Below are positions 27,307-36,610 of a stretch of DNA of 64,000 bases, in pieces. The number at the start of each line of letters is the position of its first letter. Within the stretch, counting starts at the first letter, position 1. The notes under the pieces were generated by a model that saw nothing but the letters and a program-made list of their open reading frames with translations, did not search any database and was not told the DNA's origin. A program made the translations under genes and the position numbers. This stretch comes from Maridesulfovibrio ferrireducens. Its GTDB lineage: Bacteria > Desulfobacterota > Desulfovibrionia > Desulfovibrionales > Desulfovibrionaceae. The stretch lies in contig NZ_JAEINN010000001.1 in the NCBI RefSeq assembly GCF_016342405.1, forward strand, positions 124,001 through 188,000, written 5' to 3'.

Positions 27307-28545
27307 TTAATCTTCAAATTTTTTGAAGAGCATACAGGCGTTTGTTCCACCGAATCCGAATGAGTTGCTCAGGACGTAATTTGCTTGTTTTTTGCGCATT
27401 CCGTCTTTGCCGTAATCAAGATCACAGTCTGGATCTGCTTCAAGCTGATTTGCAGTTCCGGGGATAATGCCGGTTGCGAGAGTTTTTACACTGAAGACAG
27501 CTTCCATGCCGCCCGCTCCGCCGAGGAGATGGCCGGTCTGGGATTTGTTCGCAGTTATCGCGATGTTGCGTGCGTGGTCTCCGAAAACTTTTTTGATAGC
27601 TTTCGTTTCGCAAAAATCATTCAAATATGTAGAAGTTCCGTGTGCGTTGATATGATCAACCTGTGAAGAATCAATGCCTGCTTCGCGGATGGCAGCTTCC
27701 ATGGCTAAAGCCATTCCGCGTCCGTCTTCCGGTGGAGCAGTCATGTGGTAAGCATCGGATGAAGCTCCGAAGCCTACGACTTCAGCAAGGATTTCAGCGC
27801 CACGGGCTCTTGCGTGATCAAGTGATTCCAGAAGGAGCAGACCGCATCCTTCACCCATAATAAACCCGTCGCGACCTTTATCGAATGGGCGTGAAGCTTT
27901 TTCGGGATCGTCGTTACGGGTGGAAAGGGCTTTCATGGAAGTAAAGCCTGCAAAACCCAAAGGAGTAATGGTTGATTCTGTACCACCGCAAATCATAACG
28001 TCTGCACGTCCGAGCATTATGTCGGTATATGCTGCGCCGATGGAATGTGTACCGGAAGCGCATGCTGTACACATACACATGTTCGGTCCACGTGCTCCCG
28101 AAAAGATGGAGACCTGTCCGGATGCCATATTTCCGATGATGATTGGGATAAAGAAAGGAGTAATTTTTCTAGGACCGCTTTTTTGCAGTTTTGCGTGCTG
28201 GGTCTCAATGGTCTGAAGACCGCCGAGACCAACCCCGATAACTACGCCTGTGCGTTTGCAATCATCACCTTCAAGCTTAAACTTCGCATTTTCGAGCAAC
28301 TGCTCGCCAGCGGCCACAGCTAGCTGTGTGAACCTCTCCATGCGTTTAGCCTGTTTGTGAGGGATGAAATCTTTGGGGTCAAAATTTTTGACTTCGCCAG
28401 CAATCTGAGATGTGAATTCACTCGCATCAAAAGATGTTATTTTAGCGATGCCGGATTTACCAGCAAGGAGGTTGTTCCAGCTGGTATCTATGTCATTACC
28501 GATAGGGGTGATGGCGGAAAGGCCGGTTACTACTACCCTGTTCAT
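27307..28545 (-). CDS. fabF: 3-oxoacyl-ACP synthase II (FabF)
   Basis: This 412-residue condensing enzyme elongates acyl chains on ACP. The catalytic Cys162 lies in CTACASGTHSIG, with active-site His in NAHGTSTYLND and KSQTGHLLGGAGG. The thiolase fold and normal length confirm KAS II. It is separated from acpP by a strong terminator-like hairpin although both belong to the fab cluster. Confidence 0.98.
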   Translation of the reverse strand: MNRVVVTGLSAITPIGNDIDTSWNNLLAGKSGIAKITSFDASEFTSQIAGEVKNFDPKDFIPHKQAKRMERFTQLAVAAGEQLLENAKFKLEGDDCKRTGVVIGVGLGGLQTIETQHAKLQKSGPRKITPFFIPIIIGNMASGQVSIFSGARGPNMCMCTACASGTHSIGAAYTDIMLGRADVMICGGTESTITPLGFAGFTSMKALSTRNDDPEKASRPFDKGRDGFIMGEGCGLLLLESLDHARARGAEILAEVVGFGASSDAYHMTAPPEDGRGMALAMEAAIREAGIDSSQVDHINAHGTSTYLNDFCETKAIKKVFGDHARNIAITANKSQTGHLLGGAGGMEAVFSVKTLATGIIPGTANQLEADPDCDLDYGKDGMRKKQANYVLSNSFGFGGTNACMLFKKFED

Positions 28546-28591
28546 GGTATTATAGCCTGTAAGATGTGTTGGAGATTATTATCAATGGCAA

Positions 28592-28640
28592 ATGAAAAAA
28601 AGGAGCGCCTTACGCCCGTATGGGCTGAGTAAGGCGCTCA
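28592..28640 (-). terminator. Terminator-like hairpin between acpP and fabF
   Basis: GAGCGCCTTA pairs with TAAGGCGCTC, with an inner GCCC/GGGC helix. On the minus strand it is followed by CCTTTTTTT. It would let abundant short acpP transcripts form while some read-through reaches fabF and glyA. Confidence 0.85.
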
Positions 28641-28673
28641 TTCAAAAGCCTTGTCTAGATCAAGTAGAGTCGA

Positions 28674-28901
28674 CTATTTGCCTTCAACAAAGCTGATGGC
28701 GTCTTTGACTTTAAGGATCTTCTGAGCGTCTTCGTCTTCGATTTCGATGTCGAATTCTTCTTCCATTGCCATGATGAGTTCGGTCAGATCAAGAGAATCT
28801 GCACCGAGATCTTCAACAAAGGAAGCTTCGTCTTTAATTTCATCTGCGGATACGCCAAGCTGGTCTACGATAATTGCTTTTACTTTTTCAGCTGCGGACA
28901 T
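28674..28901 (-). CDS. acpP: Acyl carrier protein
   Basis: From ATG 28899-28901 (GGAGGGG upstream) it has 75 residues, is very acidic, and carries the phosphopantetheine Ser36 in [13 protein letters not shown]. It carries growing acyl chains for FabH, FabG and FabF encoded alongside and for PlsX. An upstream in-frame TTG overlapping the ribosome-binding site is not the start. Confidence 0.98.
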   Translation of the reverse strand: MSAAEKVKAIIVDQLGVSADEIKDEASFVEDLGADSLDLTELIMAMEEEFDIEIEDEDAQKILKVKDAISFVEGK

Positions 28902-28931
28902 GGTCCCCTCCAAATCATTAAGTTTGTTTCT

Positions 28932-29675
28932 TTACATGTACATCCCGCCGTTAACAGCGAGAGTCTGTCCCGTAATATAACCGGAGTTTTCCGACGCGAG
29001 GAAGGAAACTGCATTAGCTATATCATCGGATGTTCCGAGTTTTTTCAGCGGTATATTTTCCAGCATATGCGCCACCACTTCTTCAGACAGTTCAGCGGTC
29101 ATGTCTGTTTTTATGAATCCCGGTGCGACGGCATTCACGGTGACATTGCGCGGAGCAAGTTCAATGGCGCTGGCTTTAGTCAGTCCGATAAGACCGGCCT
29201 TGGCCGAAACGTAGTTTGCCTGACCGACATTGCCGGCTTGAGCTACTACTGAGGAAATATTAATGATTCTTCCATAACGCTGTTTCATCATAATCTTTGC
29301 GGATTCGCGTAGAAAAGTGAAAGCGCCTGTAAGGTTGATGTCCAGAACTTTGTTCCAGTCATCGTTTTTCATACGGACAAGGAGTCCATCTTTGGTGATT
29401 CCGGCATTGTTTACCAGAACATCAAGTTTTACCTTTCCTTTAATTTCACTTTTGAAAAAGGAGGTAACAGCTTCACTGTCAGAAGAGTCCAGTTTGAAGG
29501 ATTTTGCTTTTCCGCCGGCGGCTTCAATTTCGGAACAGACTCTGTCCGCTCCGTCAGGGCGGCTCACGTAGGTAATAATTACCTCAAAGCCGTCTTTAGC
29601 CATTTTCTTGGCGCAAGCTTCTCCTATGCCTCTTGATCCGCCCGTAATAAGGGCGGTGCTTGGTAGATCACTCAT
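28932..29675 (-). CDS. fabG: 3-oxoacyl-ACP reductase FabG
   Basis: This 247-residue short-chain dehydrogenase has the NADP-binding GGSRGIGEA, NNAGITKDG, the catalytic Ser-Tyr-Lys in NISSVVAQAGNVGQANYVSAKAG, and the C-terminal YITGQTLAVNGGMYM typical of FabG. It reduces beta-ketoacyl-ACP. It lies 30 bases upstream of acpP. The 190-base gap before it (29676-29865) shows only weak imperfect hairpins. Confidence 0.97.
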   Translation of the reverse strand: MSDLPSTALITGGSRGIGEACAKKMAKDGFEVIITYVSRPDGADRVCSEIEAAGGKAKSFKLDSSDSEAVTSFFKSEIKGKVKLDVLVNNAGITKDGLLVRMKNDDWNKVLDINLTGAFTFLRESAKIMMKQRYGRIINISSVVAQAGNVGQANYVSAKAGLIGLTKASAIELAPRNVTVNAVAPGFIKTDMTAELSEEVVAHMLENIPLKKLGTSDDIANAVSFLASENSGYITGQTLAVNGGMYM

Positions 29676-29865
29676 AGGTATTTCCTCTGTATAATTTGTC
29701 TAGTCCTGCGTCTCATAGCCTAAAGCGGCTTTGACTGCAAATTTAATATATCCGCGTTCTGCGAAAGATGATCTCAATATGTTTAATAAATTAAATAAAA
29801 TTTAATTATTTCTGACTGTTGAGAGTGTCTGTTTTGGTAGACAGAACCGCTCAAATGTATGAAAT

Positions 29866-30849
29866 TTAAAATTGAATCAAGGTTGATCCCCAGGTCAATC
29901 CGCCTCCAAAAGTGGCTAACAGGACGAGATCACCACTTTTTATCGCGCCGATTTCCTTTGCTTCTGCAAGTGCAATCGGGATTGATGCTGCTGATGTATT
30001 GCCGAATTTATTAACATTTACAAAAACTTTCTCGGTAGGAAGTTCAAGTTTTTTACCGACAGCCTCAATAATGCGCAAATTGGCCTGATGCGGAATGAGC
30101 AGATCTACGTCTTTAGTTGTAAAACCATGTTTTGCGAGTATTTCATTTGAAATAGAAGACATGGATCTGACAGCTTTTCTGTAGATTGAACGGCCCTGCA
30201 TCTGGATAAAGTGGTCTTCTCCGACAACATCACCTAACTTGTATGGGTAGGCTGAGCCGGCCCCTCTTACAGTCAATGTTTCACTTTCGCCTTCGGAGGA
30301 AAGCAGCACGTCAATTACTTTGCCTGAATTCTCGCAGTCTTCCGAGGTGAGGATGATTGCTCCGGCTCCGTCCCCGAAGAGAACGCAGGTGGAACGGTCT
30401 TCCCAGTTTACGCGGCTGGTTAAGACTTCGCTTCCGCAGACAAGGATCTTAGAGTCGGGATTTAAATTGATAAGAGCTCTGGCAACTTCTACGGCGTATA
30501 CAAAGCCCGAGCAAGCTGCAGAGATATCCATCGGGATTCTATGTTTGAGGCCTAGTCGTTCCATCAGCAGGCATGCTGTTGATGGGATTATTGTGTCGGC
30601 GGTGAAAGTTGCAACTAAAATATGCGTAAGTTCATCCGCTTCCATTCCTGCATTTTTGAGAGCTTTCTGAGTTGCTTCAAAAGTCAGATCAAGACACGTT
30701 TCATTTTCAACAACGTGACGCTGTTTTATTCCAGTTCGAGAGTTTATCCATTCATCTGTGGTGTCGACAAATTTTTCAAGATCGGCATTAGTGTAAACTC
30801 TTTCAGGGACATGATAACCAAGTCCTCTGATATAGGAGAAATTACTCAT
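29866..30849 (-). CDS. fabH: 3-oxoacyl-ACP synthase III (FabH)
   Basis: This 327-residue KAS III starts fatty-acid synthesis from an acyl-CoA and malonyl-ACP. Catalytic Cys113 lies in DISAACSGFVYAV, and His and Asn lie in LIPHQANLRI and NKFGNTSAASIPIAL. FGDGAGAIIL and the C-terminal GGGLTWGSTLIQF are typical. It lies between plsX and fabG. Confidence 0.98.
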   Translation of the reverse strand: MSNFSYIRGLGYHVPERVYTNADLEKFVDTTDEWINSRTGIKQRHVVENETCLDLTFEATQKALKNAGMEADELTHILVATFTADTIIPSTACLLMERLGLKHRIPMDISAACSGFVYAVEVARALINLNPDSKILVCGSEVLTSRVNWEDRSTCVLFGDGAGAIILTSEDCENSGKVIDVLLSSEGESETLTVRGAGSAYPYKLGDVVGEDHFIQMQGRSIYRKAVRSMSSISNEILAKHGFTTKDVDLLIPHQANLRIIEAVGKKLELPTEKVFVNVNKFGNTSAASIPIALAEAKEIGAIKSGDLVLLATFGGGLTWGSTLIQF

Positions 30850-30963
30850 TGTTACAGTTCCTGTTTTTGACTGGGAGGGTGAAGTTCTCCTGTGAACGAA
30901 GCCTTCCTGTAAAAAATATCTGTATACATCCGGGTATGAAGAATTAACTTGTCCGGCTACTTT

Positions 30964-31989
30964 TTATAGTTTGCGCTCGGTTATTGCACTGTGCGCGGCC
31001 AGACCTTCTTTTAGATGAGCAACAGCATTGTTTTTTACAAATCGTGCGGCCATTTCAATGGCTCGCTCAATTGCCAGACTATCGGCTTTACCATGGCAGA
31101 CAAGGACAATACCTTTTAATCCGAGTACGGGTGCTCCGCCATATTCAGATTTATCTACCAGTCTACCGAATCTTTTGAAAGCCTTCATTGCCAACATTGC
31201 ACCGATTTTTGAAACAATATCGCGTTTTAGCTCTCCTTTAAGGAGATTGCCAAGGCTGTTGGCAAGACCTTCTGAAAGCTTGAGTGCAACATTGCCGACA
31301 AATCCGTCGCAGACTGCAACGTCAACATCTCCGGTAAAAATATCCCTGCCTTCAATATTGCCGACAAAATTCAACGAAGAACTTTTGAGCATATTGTAGG
31401 TGGTTTTTACCAGAGTATTCCCTTTGCCTTCTTCTTCACCAATGGTCAAAAGTCCTATGCGAGGTTCTTTAAAACCAAGAACGTCACGGGCAAGAACATC
31501 GGCCATAATTCCGAATTGGAGAAGGTGTTCCGGCTTGGAATCGACGTTGGCTCCGACATCGATAAGCACCATAGGTCTTTTTTCGGTGGGCAGAATACCG
31601 GCCATTCCGGGTCTTAGCACACCTTTGATTCTTCCTATGATAAACATGCCGGCGGCTACAGTTGCTCCGGAGTTACCTGCGCTGACAACTCCGTCAGCGA
31701 GGCCGTCCTTAACAAGTCTGCAGGCAACCTGAATTGACGAGTCCTTTTTTTTGCGCATGGCATCGGCAGGCTTGTCTTCCATTGTGACAACCTGTGATGC
31801 GTGAACAACGTCAATAGTACATGATCCGGTATCAAGCTTTTCAAGCTCGGACCGGATCATGTACTCATCTCCAACCAAAGTTATCGGAGTTCCTTTCTTT
31901 GCGGAACTAACCGCAGCGGAAACTATTCCCGTAAGACCGTGATCGCCACCCATGGCGTCAACTGCAATGCGGGGAAGGGTTTTAGGCAT
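30964..31989 (-). CDS. plsX: Phosphate acyltransferase PlsX
   Basis: This 341-residue PlsX converts acyl-ACP to acyl-phosphate for phospholipid synthesis. The start IAVDAMGGDHG, ASQVVTMEDKPADAMR, GVVSAGNSGA, and GNVALKLSEG and PVLGLKG motifs are intact. Its ATG at 31987-31989 overlaps the rpmF stop (31982-31984) by 8 bases, so its translation is coupled to ribosomal protein L32. The rpmF-plsX-fabH order is conserved in many bacteria. Confidence 0.98.
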   Translation of the reverse strand: MPKTLPRIAVDAMGGDHGLTGIVSAAVSSAKKGTPITLVGDEYMIRSELEKLDTGSCTIDVVHASQVVTMEDKPADAMRKKKDSSIQVACRLVKDGLADGVVSAGNSGATVAAGMFIIGRIKGVLRPGMAGILPTEKRPMVLIDVGANVDSKPEHLLQFGIMADVLARDVLGFKEPRIGLLTIGEEEGKGNTLVKTTYNMLKSSSLNFVGNIEGRDIFTGDVDVAVCDGFVGNVALKLSEGLANSLGNLLKGELKRDIVSKIGAMLAMKAFKRFGRLVDKSEYGGAPVLGLKGIVLVCHGKADSLAIERAIEMAARFVKNNAVAHLKEGLAAHSAITERKL

Positions 31990-32161
31990 CTTCAGATGTG
32001 ATTACCTGGCGACCCTTGTAGGTACCGCAAGAGGAACAAGCTCTGTGAGCAATGATAGGTTCACCGCAATCACAGAAAAGGATGTTAGGAGTTTCTACGT
32101 GGTCGTGAGACCTGCGCATATTTCTACGGGACTTGGAAGTTTTCTTTTTAGGCTGTGCCAT
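31982..32161 (-). CDS. rpmF: 50S ribosomal protein L32
   Basis: This 59-residue protein begins MAQPKKKTSKSRRNMRRSHD with the zinc ribbon CDCGEPIIAHRACSSCG. Both CxC- and CxxC-type pairs are intact, so it is the zinc-binding form. The frame was found by translation, since it is too short for many ORF filters. It lies between the yceD-like gene and plsX and overlaps plsX. Confidence 0.97.
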   Translation of the reverse strand: MAQPKKKTSKSRRNMRRSHDHVETPNILFCDCGEPIIAHRACSSCGTYKGRQVITSEDA

Positions 32162-32208
32162 GACTGTCTCCTGAGAGTGATTTTGACCCGGTCCATTCGA
32201 ACCGGAAT

Positions 32209-32727
32209 TTAGTTCTTTATCTTAAGATTGCGGAAAACCGCAAGCCTTGGATCGCCCTCTTCTTTTTTACAGGAGCATCCGTCTTTGTTTAAATCAGCTC
32301 CGCATTTGTCGCAAAGTCCCTTGCAATCGTTGTTGCATAAGGGTTTTACGGGTAGAGCCATGACGAAATGCTCCCAGAGGAGAGCCCCAATTTCGATTTT
32401 TAAGCCTTCTTTGGTTTTAACAACCGGGGACGGTTCCGTGTCCTCGGCGGTTGCAACCTGCTCAAATTCATCGAACTTGGTTGAAATATTCTGCTTGTAG
32501 TCTGCCGTGCATCTGTCGCAAACAAGTGTGATTGCTCCGGATGTTTTACCCCGGACGAGACATCCGTTATCCTGTGGGAGTATAAATACTTCCGAAATAA
32601 GAGGTGTCGCTGGACGAGCGTCTATGTTATAGTTTTTCCATGCATCAGTCCAAAAGGTCTGATCATCAAAAACTAAATCTTTGCCCTCTTCAGGGATGTC
32701 GTTTAATGTAATCCAAAGTTCTGCCAT
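32209..32727 (-). CDS. YceD/DUF177-family protein
   Basis: This 172-residue protein from ATG 32725-32727 (AGGA upstream) belongs to the DUF177/YceD family, which almost always precedes rpmF and is implicated in 23S rRNA accumulation. It has CDRCTADYKQ and a C-terminal CNNDCKGLCDKCGADLNKDGCSC cluster resembling a zinc site, then RLAVFRNLKIKN. An in-frame extension upstream to 32856 has no start signals. First gene of the long minus-strand run. Confidence 0.9.
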   Translation of the reverse strand: MAELWITLNDIPEEGKDLVFDDQTFWTDAWKNYNIDARPATPLISEVFILPQDNGCLVRGKTSGAITLVCDRCTADYKQNISTKFDEFEQVATAEDTEPSPVVKTKEGLKIEIGALLWEHFVMALPVKPLCNNDCKGLCDKCGADLNKDGCSCKKEEGDPRLAVFRNLKIKN

Positions 32728-32910
32728 ATTTTTCCTCGCGGAAGGGTTTCCTATATGAGTTTTTTTTCTAATGTCAAGGAAAAAGAGCTTGCATTTTTCT
32801 GAGCCAACGTTTAAATGATACCTCTTTTGCGTGGCAGGAGCAATTCTTCTTGGCAAGGTTTGTGAGTTTCATGCAAATACGAAAAGGTAAGTTCAATAAG
32901 GAGGTTCATC

Positions 32911-33132
32911 ATGTCCCAAGTATGCGATATATGTGGTAAAAGGCCCCAGACAGGCAACAACGTATCTCACGCTAACAACAAGTCCAAAAGACGTTTTATG
33001 CCTAATCTTCAGAGTGTTCGCACTCAGCTCCCTAGCGGTGAAGTAAAAAGCATCAAAGCTTGCACTCGTTGCATTCGTTCTGGCTCGGTCATTAAGCCCG
33101 TTGCTAAGAAAGCTGAAAATAAAGCTGATTAG
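32911..33132 (+). CDS. rpmB: 50S ribosomal protein L28
   Basis: This 73-residue L28 has the zinc-type pairs CDICGKRP and CTRCIRS, and [19 protein letters not shown] is diagnostic. A strong AAGGAGG precedes the ATG. It is divergent from the yceD-rpmF operon and followed by its own terminator, so two ribosomal-protein genes here are controlled separately. Confidence 0.98.
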   Translation: MSQVCDICGKRPQTGNNVSHANNKSKRRFMPNLQSVRTQLPSGEVKSIKACTRCIRSGSVIKPVAKKAENKAD

Positions 33133-33162
33133 ACTTCTTAATTTCTACACGGCTGCCGTGTG

Positions 33163-33197
33163 AAAAGCCCCGATCTTTATTGGTCGGGGCTTTTTTT
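33163..33197 (+). terminator. Terminator of rpmB
   Basis: AAAAGCCCCGA pairs with TCGGGGCTTTT around a 10-base loop, followed by T-rich sequence, 31 bases after the rpmB stop. Confidence 0.92.
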
Positions 33198-33210
33198 GTT
33201 ATACCAAATG

Positions 33211-33573
33211 TTATTTTGCCACCCAGATTAGAGATTCAGATAATTTTTCCGGTTCATATATTTTAAGTTCGCAATTTATGAGAGCCGAAGCTATTTTTGA
33301 ACCCCATTCCACCCATGCCGGTCCGCCTGCTATTGCAATTTTATTGAAATCATTGCGATGGGCAAAGCCGAACTTGGCATCTTCCCACATGGCTTTGAGT
33401 TCCCATCCTTCAAAATTTTCATCCATGTAGAGCAGTACATTGGCTGATTTATGTTCCTCAATTACTTTTTGAAGAGCTGGAATCCAAACTTCCGCGTAAT
33501 CGCTTTCAGTTAATTTTTTACTTGCTCTTACAGCCAGCATACGACCTTTACTTTCAGGCATAATTTCAATCAT
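33211..33573 (-). CDS. STAS/SEC14-domain protein (SpoIIAA-like family)
   Basis: This 120-residue protein has the STAS/SEC14 pattern: VLLYMDENFEGWELKAMWEDAKFG, then HRNDFNKIAIAGGPAWVEWGSKIA. Such proteins are small soluble domains of unknown role, sometimes linked to stress or membrane-lipid binding. It is single and convergent with rpmB. The family call is good; the function is unknown. Confidence 0.85.
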   Translation of the reverse strand: MIEIMPESKGRMLAVRASKKLTESDYAEVWIPALQKVIEEHKSANVLLYMDENFEGWELKAMWEDAKFGFAHRNDFNKIAIAGGPAWVEWGSKIASALINCELKIYEPEKLSESLIWVAK

Positions 33574-33673
33574 GGTCAGTCTCCATTGGTTTTCAATTTT
33601 GCATCAAAAATAGTGTGTGCTACTCAACTGTATAAAGCTTTTTCATCTTTTTTTCTATGTTAAAAAATAATAA

Positions 33674-35581
33674 TTATGCAACTTCGAAAGCCTGTTTTCT
33701 GAATATCGACCGTTCCCGCAAAAACATGGCTGTCAATAAAACAGCGCCCAGCGCGTGAAGTTTTATGTCGGGCCAGAGGAGCAGTCCTGCCACGCCTGCA
33801 TAGGCAGTTCTTTGAAGAATATTAAGGTTATATGTATTGAATCCTTCAAAGAACACAGCAAAACAGAATAAGCCTGCTGTCGCGGTGATAACTGTTTCCG
33901 CAATCATCCATAATGGGCCTTCAAAAAGGATCGGGGTGTAGCAGAAGAGTAGCGGTATAATATAAAGCCCTTTAGCAATTTTCCATGACTCAATGCCTGT
34001 TTCAAGCGGTTTTGAACCGGATATTCCAGCTGCACTGTAAGCCGCAAGACATACAGGAGGTGTTACGTTTGCATCCTGCGAATACCAGAAAATAAGCATG
34101 TGAGCTGCAATCAGGCTTGTGCCGAGCATTTGCATTGCAGGGGCGGCTAGCACTGCTAAAACTATGTAGGACGCGGTTACGGGCAACCCCATTCCCAAAA
34201 TAAGGGATGCTATGGCAACCATCAGGATGGTTAGAAGCAGGCTGTCTCCGGCGAGCATTGTTATCAGCATTGAGAATTTGATTCCCATGCCGACCATGAG
34301 AACTACGCCTACCACAATGCCGGAGCAAAGCAGAATTACGCCTGTTGTGACCATGTTCACGCCGCCACCGGCAAGCGCGTCGAGGATATCCCTGCCCGAC
34401 ATGCGTGTTTTGGGATTAAGCCAGCTGGATATCACAATTGCGACTATCCCGCCGCAGGCTGCAAATGTCGGTGTGTATCCTACCATTAGCAGTCCCATCA
34501 GTATCCCGATGGGGATGAAAAAATTCCAGCCTTCTTTTATTACTTCGCGAAGTTTCGGAATATCTTCTTTCGGGATAGGCTTTATACCTAATTTTTTTGC
34601 CCGAAGATGAATGAAGAAAGCCACACTGACGAAGTACATAATTGCGGGAATAAATGCCACTCCGACGATTGTAAGGTACGGGATTTGAGTCCATTGGCTC
34701 ATTATAAACGCTCCCGCACCCATAATCGGGGGCATCAGCTGCCCGCCTGTGGATGAGGCCGCTTCAACTGCGCCTGCAAACTTGCTTGGAAATCCGGTTC
34801 TTTTCATCATGGGAATGGTTATGGAACCTGTTCCGACTGTGTTTGCAACTGCGCTGCCGGATATAGATCCCATTATCCCGCTGGCGAAAACAGCCATTTT
34901 GGCAGGACCTCCGATGGTCCGGCCCATAGTTGCTAAAGCCAGTTTTATTATAAAATCTCCGGCTCCTGATTTAATGAGAAATGATGCAAAAAGAACAAAG
35001 AGAAATACGAATGTACTCGATATTGTCGCAATGGTTCCGAATATTCCGTCAGGGGCAAAATACATGCGGTAAAGCATTCTAGGCACAGTTACGCCCGGGA
35101 AATGCCATAATCCGTCAAGGTAGCGCCCGCCGCCGAGGCCGTATGCCAGAAATACGATTGCCAGAGCCGGGATTAAAAATCCTGTCGTGCGTCTGGTTAT
35201 TTCCATGAGCAGAATAACAGCCAGTCCTGCCGCAATAAGGTCCACCATGATCGGGACTTCATTTCTCATATGCAGGGCATCTTCAAAAAAGACCAGATAA
35301 AGACCTATTGCAAAAGACAGTATTGCCAGAAAATAATCTATAGGCAGAGTTGCCCGTCCATGTTTTTTTAAAAGTGGATACTGAAGGAATCCGATAAACA
35401 GCATGAATGAATAATGGATAGCATTTCGCTGAATTTCGGGCATCACCCCGATTGTGTTTACCCACAGATGAAACAATGAACAAATTATGCCCATTGTATA
35501 AATAATTTGAGCGGGTTGACCCTCCAGTACTCTTTTTATCGCCAGGGTTTCCCCTTCGGAATCTTCTTTTACTTCAGCCAT
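33674..35581 (-). CDS. TRAP transporter fused permease (DctQM type)
   Basis: This 635-residue multi-membrane protein has a fused small and large TRAP permease of the TAXI class (4TM/12TM). FLIPALAIVFLAYGLGG, GSISGSAVANTVGTGSITIP, EAASSTGGQLMPPIMGAGAFIM and GMGLPVTASYI are conserved in DctM. It imports organic acids using ion gradients, with the TAXI binding protein encoded just upstream (39-base gap). The substrate is not predictable. Confidence 0.93.
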   Translation of the reverse strand: MAEVKEDSEGETLAIKRVLEGQPAQIIYTMGIICSLFHLWVNTIGVMPEIQRNAIHYSFMLFIGFLQYPLLKKHGRATLPIDYFLAILSFAIGLYLVFFEDALHMRNEVPIMVDLIAAGLAVILLMEITRRTTGFLIPALAIVFLAYGLGGGRYLDGLWHFPGVTVPRMLYRMYFAPDGIFGTIATISSTFVFLFVLFASFLIKSGAGDFIIKLALATMGRTIGGPAKMAVFASGIMGSISGSAVANTVGTGSITIPMMKRTGFPSKFAGAVEAASSTGGQLMPPIMGAGAFIMSQWTQIPYLTIVGVAFIPAIMYFVSVAFFIHLRAKKLGIKPIPKEDIPKLREVIKEGWNFFIPIGILMGLLMVGYTPTFAACGGIVAIVISSWLNPKTRMSGRDILDALAGGGVNMVTTGVILLCSGIVVGVVLMVGMGIKFSMLITMLAGDSLLLTILMVAIASLILGMGLPVTASYIVLAVLAAPAMQMLGTSLIAAHMLIFWYSQDANVTPPVCLAAYSAAGISGSKPLETGIESWKIAKGLYIIPLLFCYTPILFEGPLWMIAETVITATAGLFCFAVFFEGFNTYNLNILQRTAYAGVAGLLLWPDIKLHALGAVLLTAMFLRERSIFRKQAFEVA

Positions 35582-35620
35582 GAGTTTTTCCTGTCTTTTC
35601 GAATAAATCTTTAGGGAATA

Positions 35621-36610
35621 TTATTTAATTATACCGACTTCGCGATAATATTTTTCGGCGCCGGGATGGAGCGGAACTGGAAGACCTATTGTGGCACGTT
35701 CAAGACTCATTGCTTTGGTTGCCTTGTGGATATTGTTCAGGAAAGACAGATTCTCATAAATAGTTTTAGTCATAAGGTAGACAACTTCATCGGATAGATC
35801 GGCACGGCATGTCAGAAAGTTAGGCTGCGCTATAGTTTTGATGTCGCTTTTCTGTGAAGGATATGTTCCGGCAGGGATCACATATCTATTCCAGATGGGG
35901 TACTGTTCTTGAATTTTGGCAAGCTGAGCATCAGTGAATTCTAGAACGGTTACATCGTCTGAATCGAGCTGTGCATAAAGTTGAGTAATGGCTGCGGCAG
36001 GAGGTCCAGCAGGAATGTTAGCTCCGGCAATACGTCCGTCCATCATAGCCTGCGCAGAAGGAGTGTAGCCGATAAATTCAAGTATAACGTCTTTGTCTAC
36101 ATCTATTTCCATGATTCTTAGCAGAGTCCGTCCTGAACCTTCACTTCCGCTGCCTCGCTTACCTATTGAAAATTTTTGATCCAGATTTTTCAGGTCTTCA
36201 ATGTTACCTTTCTTTGCGTACTTTTTCAGCAACGGGAAATGCTCAACGTTTTCCCAGAGCATAGTGATGGATCTGAAATCCTTGTATGCTTTTCCTTTGT
36301 ATGGCCCCTCTCCCTTATAAGCATTGAGGCCGTAAAGAGCTTGCAGGATAGCAACATCGGCTTCTTTGTTTTTAAGCATCTGGATGTTTTCACCGGAACC
36401 TGCGGAGTTGATAGCAGTGGCTGTTATTTTATCCTTTTGTGAAAGCTTGATACTTATGAGTGTGCCGATTGCAACTCCGACGGGGTAAAAAGTTCCACCC
36501 GTTGTTGCGGTCGCAATGATGAGGTTTTTATCGCTTGCCTGTGAAGGTGCTGCGGAAAAGGTTATACCGATGATGCAGGTTAAGAGCAGACAGGAAAGTC
36601 TTTTAAACAT
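35621..36610 (-). CDS. TAXI-family TRAP solute-binding protein
   Basis: This 329-residue periplasmic binding protein from ATG 36608-36610 (GGAGAAAAC upstream) has a signal peptide (CLLLTCIIGITFSAAPSQA). The TAXI signature is ATATTGGTFYPVGVAIGTLIS, with GSGENIQMLKNKEADVAILQ and AMMDGRIAGANIPAGPPAAAI. It pairs with the fused permease downstream. The start 13 codons earlier is not supported. Substrate unknown. Confidence 0.93.
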   Translation of the reverse strand: MFKRLSCLLLTCIIGITFSAAPSQASDKNLIIATATTGGTFYPVGVAIGTLISIKLSQKDKITATAINSAGSGENIQMLKNKEADVAILQALYGLNAYKGEGPYKGKAYKDFRSITMLWENVEHFPLLKKYAKKGNIEDLKNLDQKFSIGKRGSGSEGSGRTLLRIMEIDVDKDVILEFIGYTPSAQAMMDGRIAGANIPAGPPAAAITQLYAQLDSDDVTVLEFTDAQLAKIQEQYPIWNRYVIPAGTYPSQKSDIKTIAQPNFLTCRADLSDEVVYLMTKTIYENLSFLNNIHKATKAMSLERATIGLPVPLHPGAEKYYREVGIIK

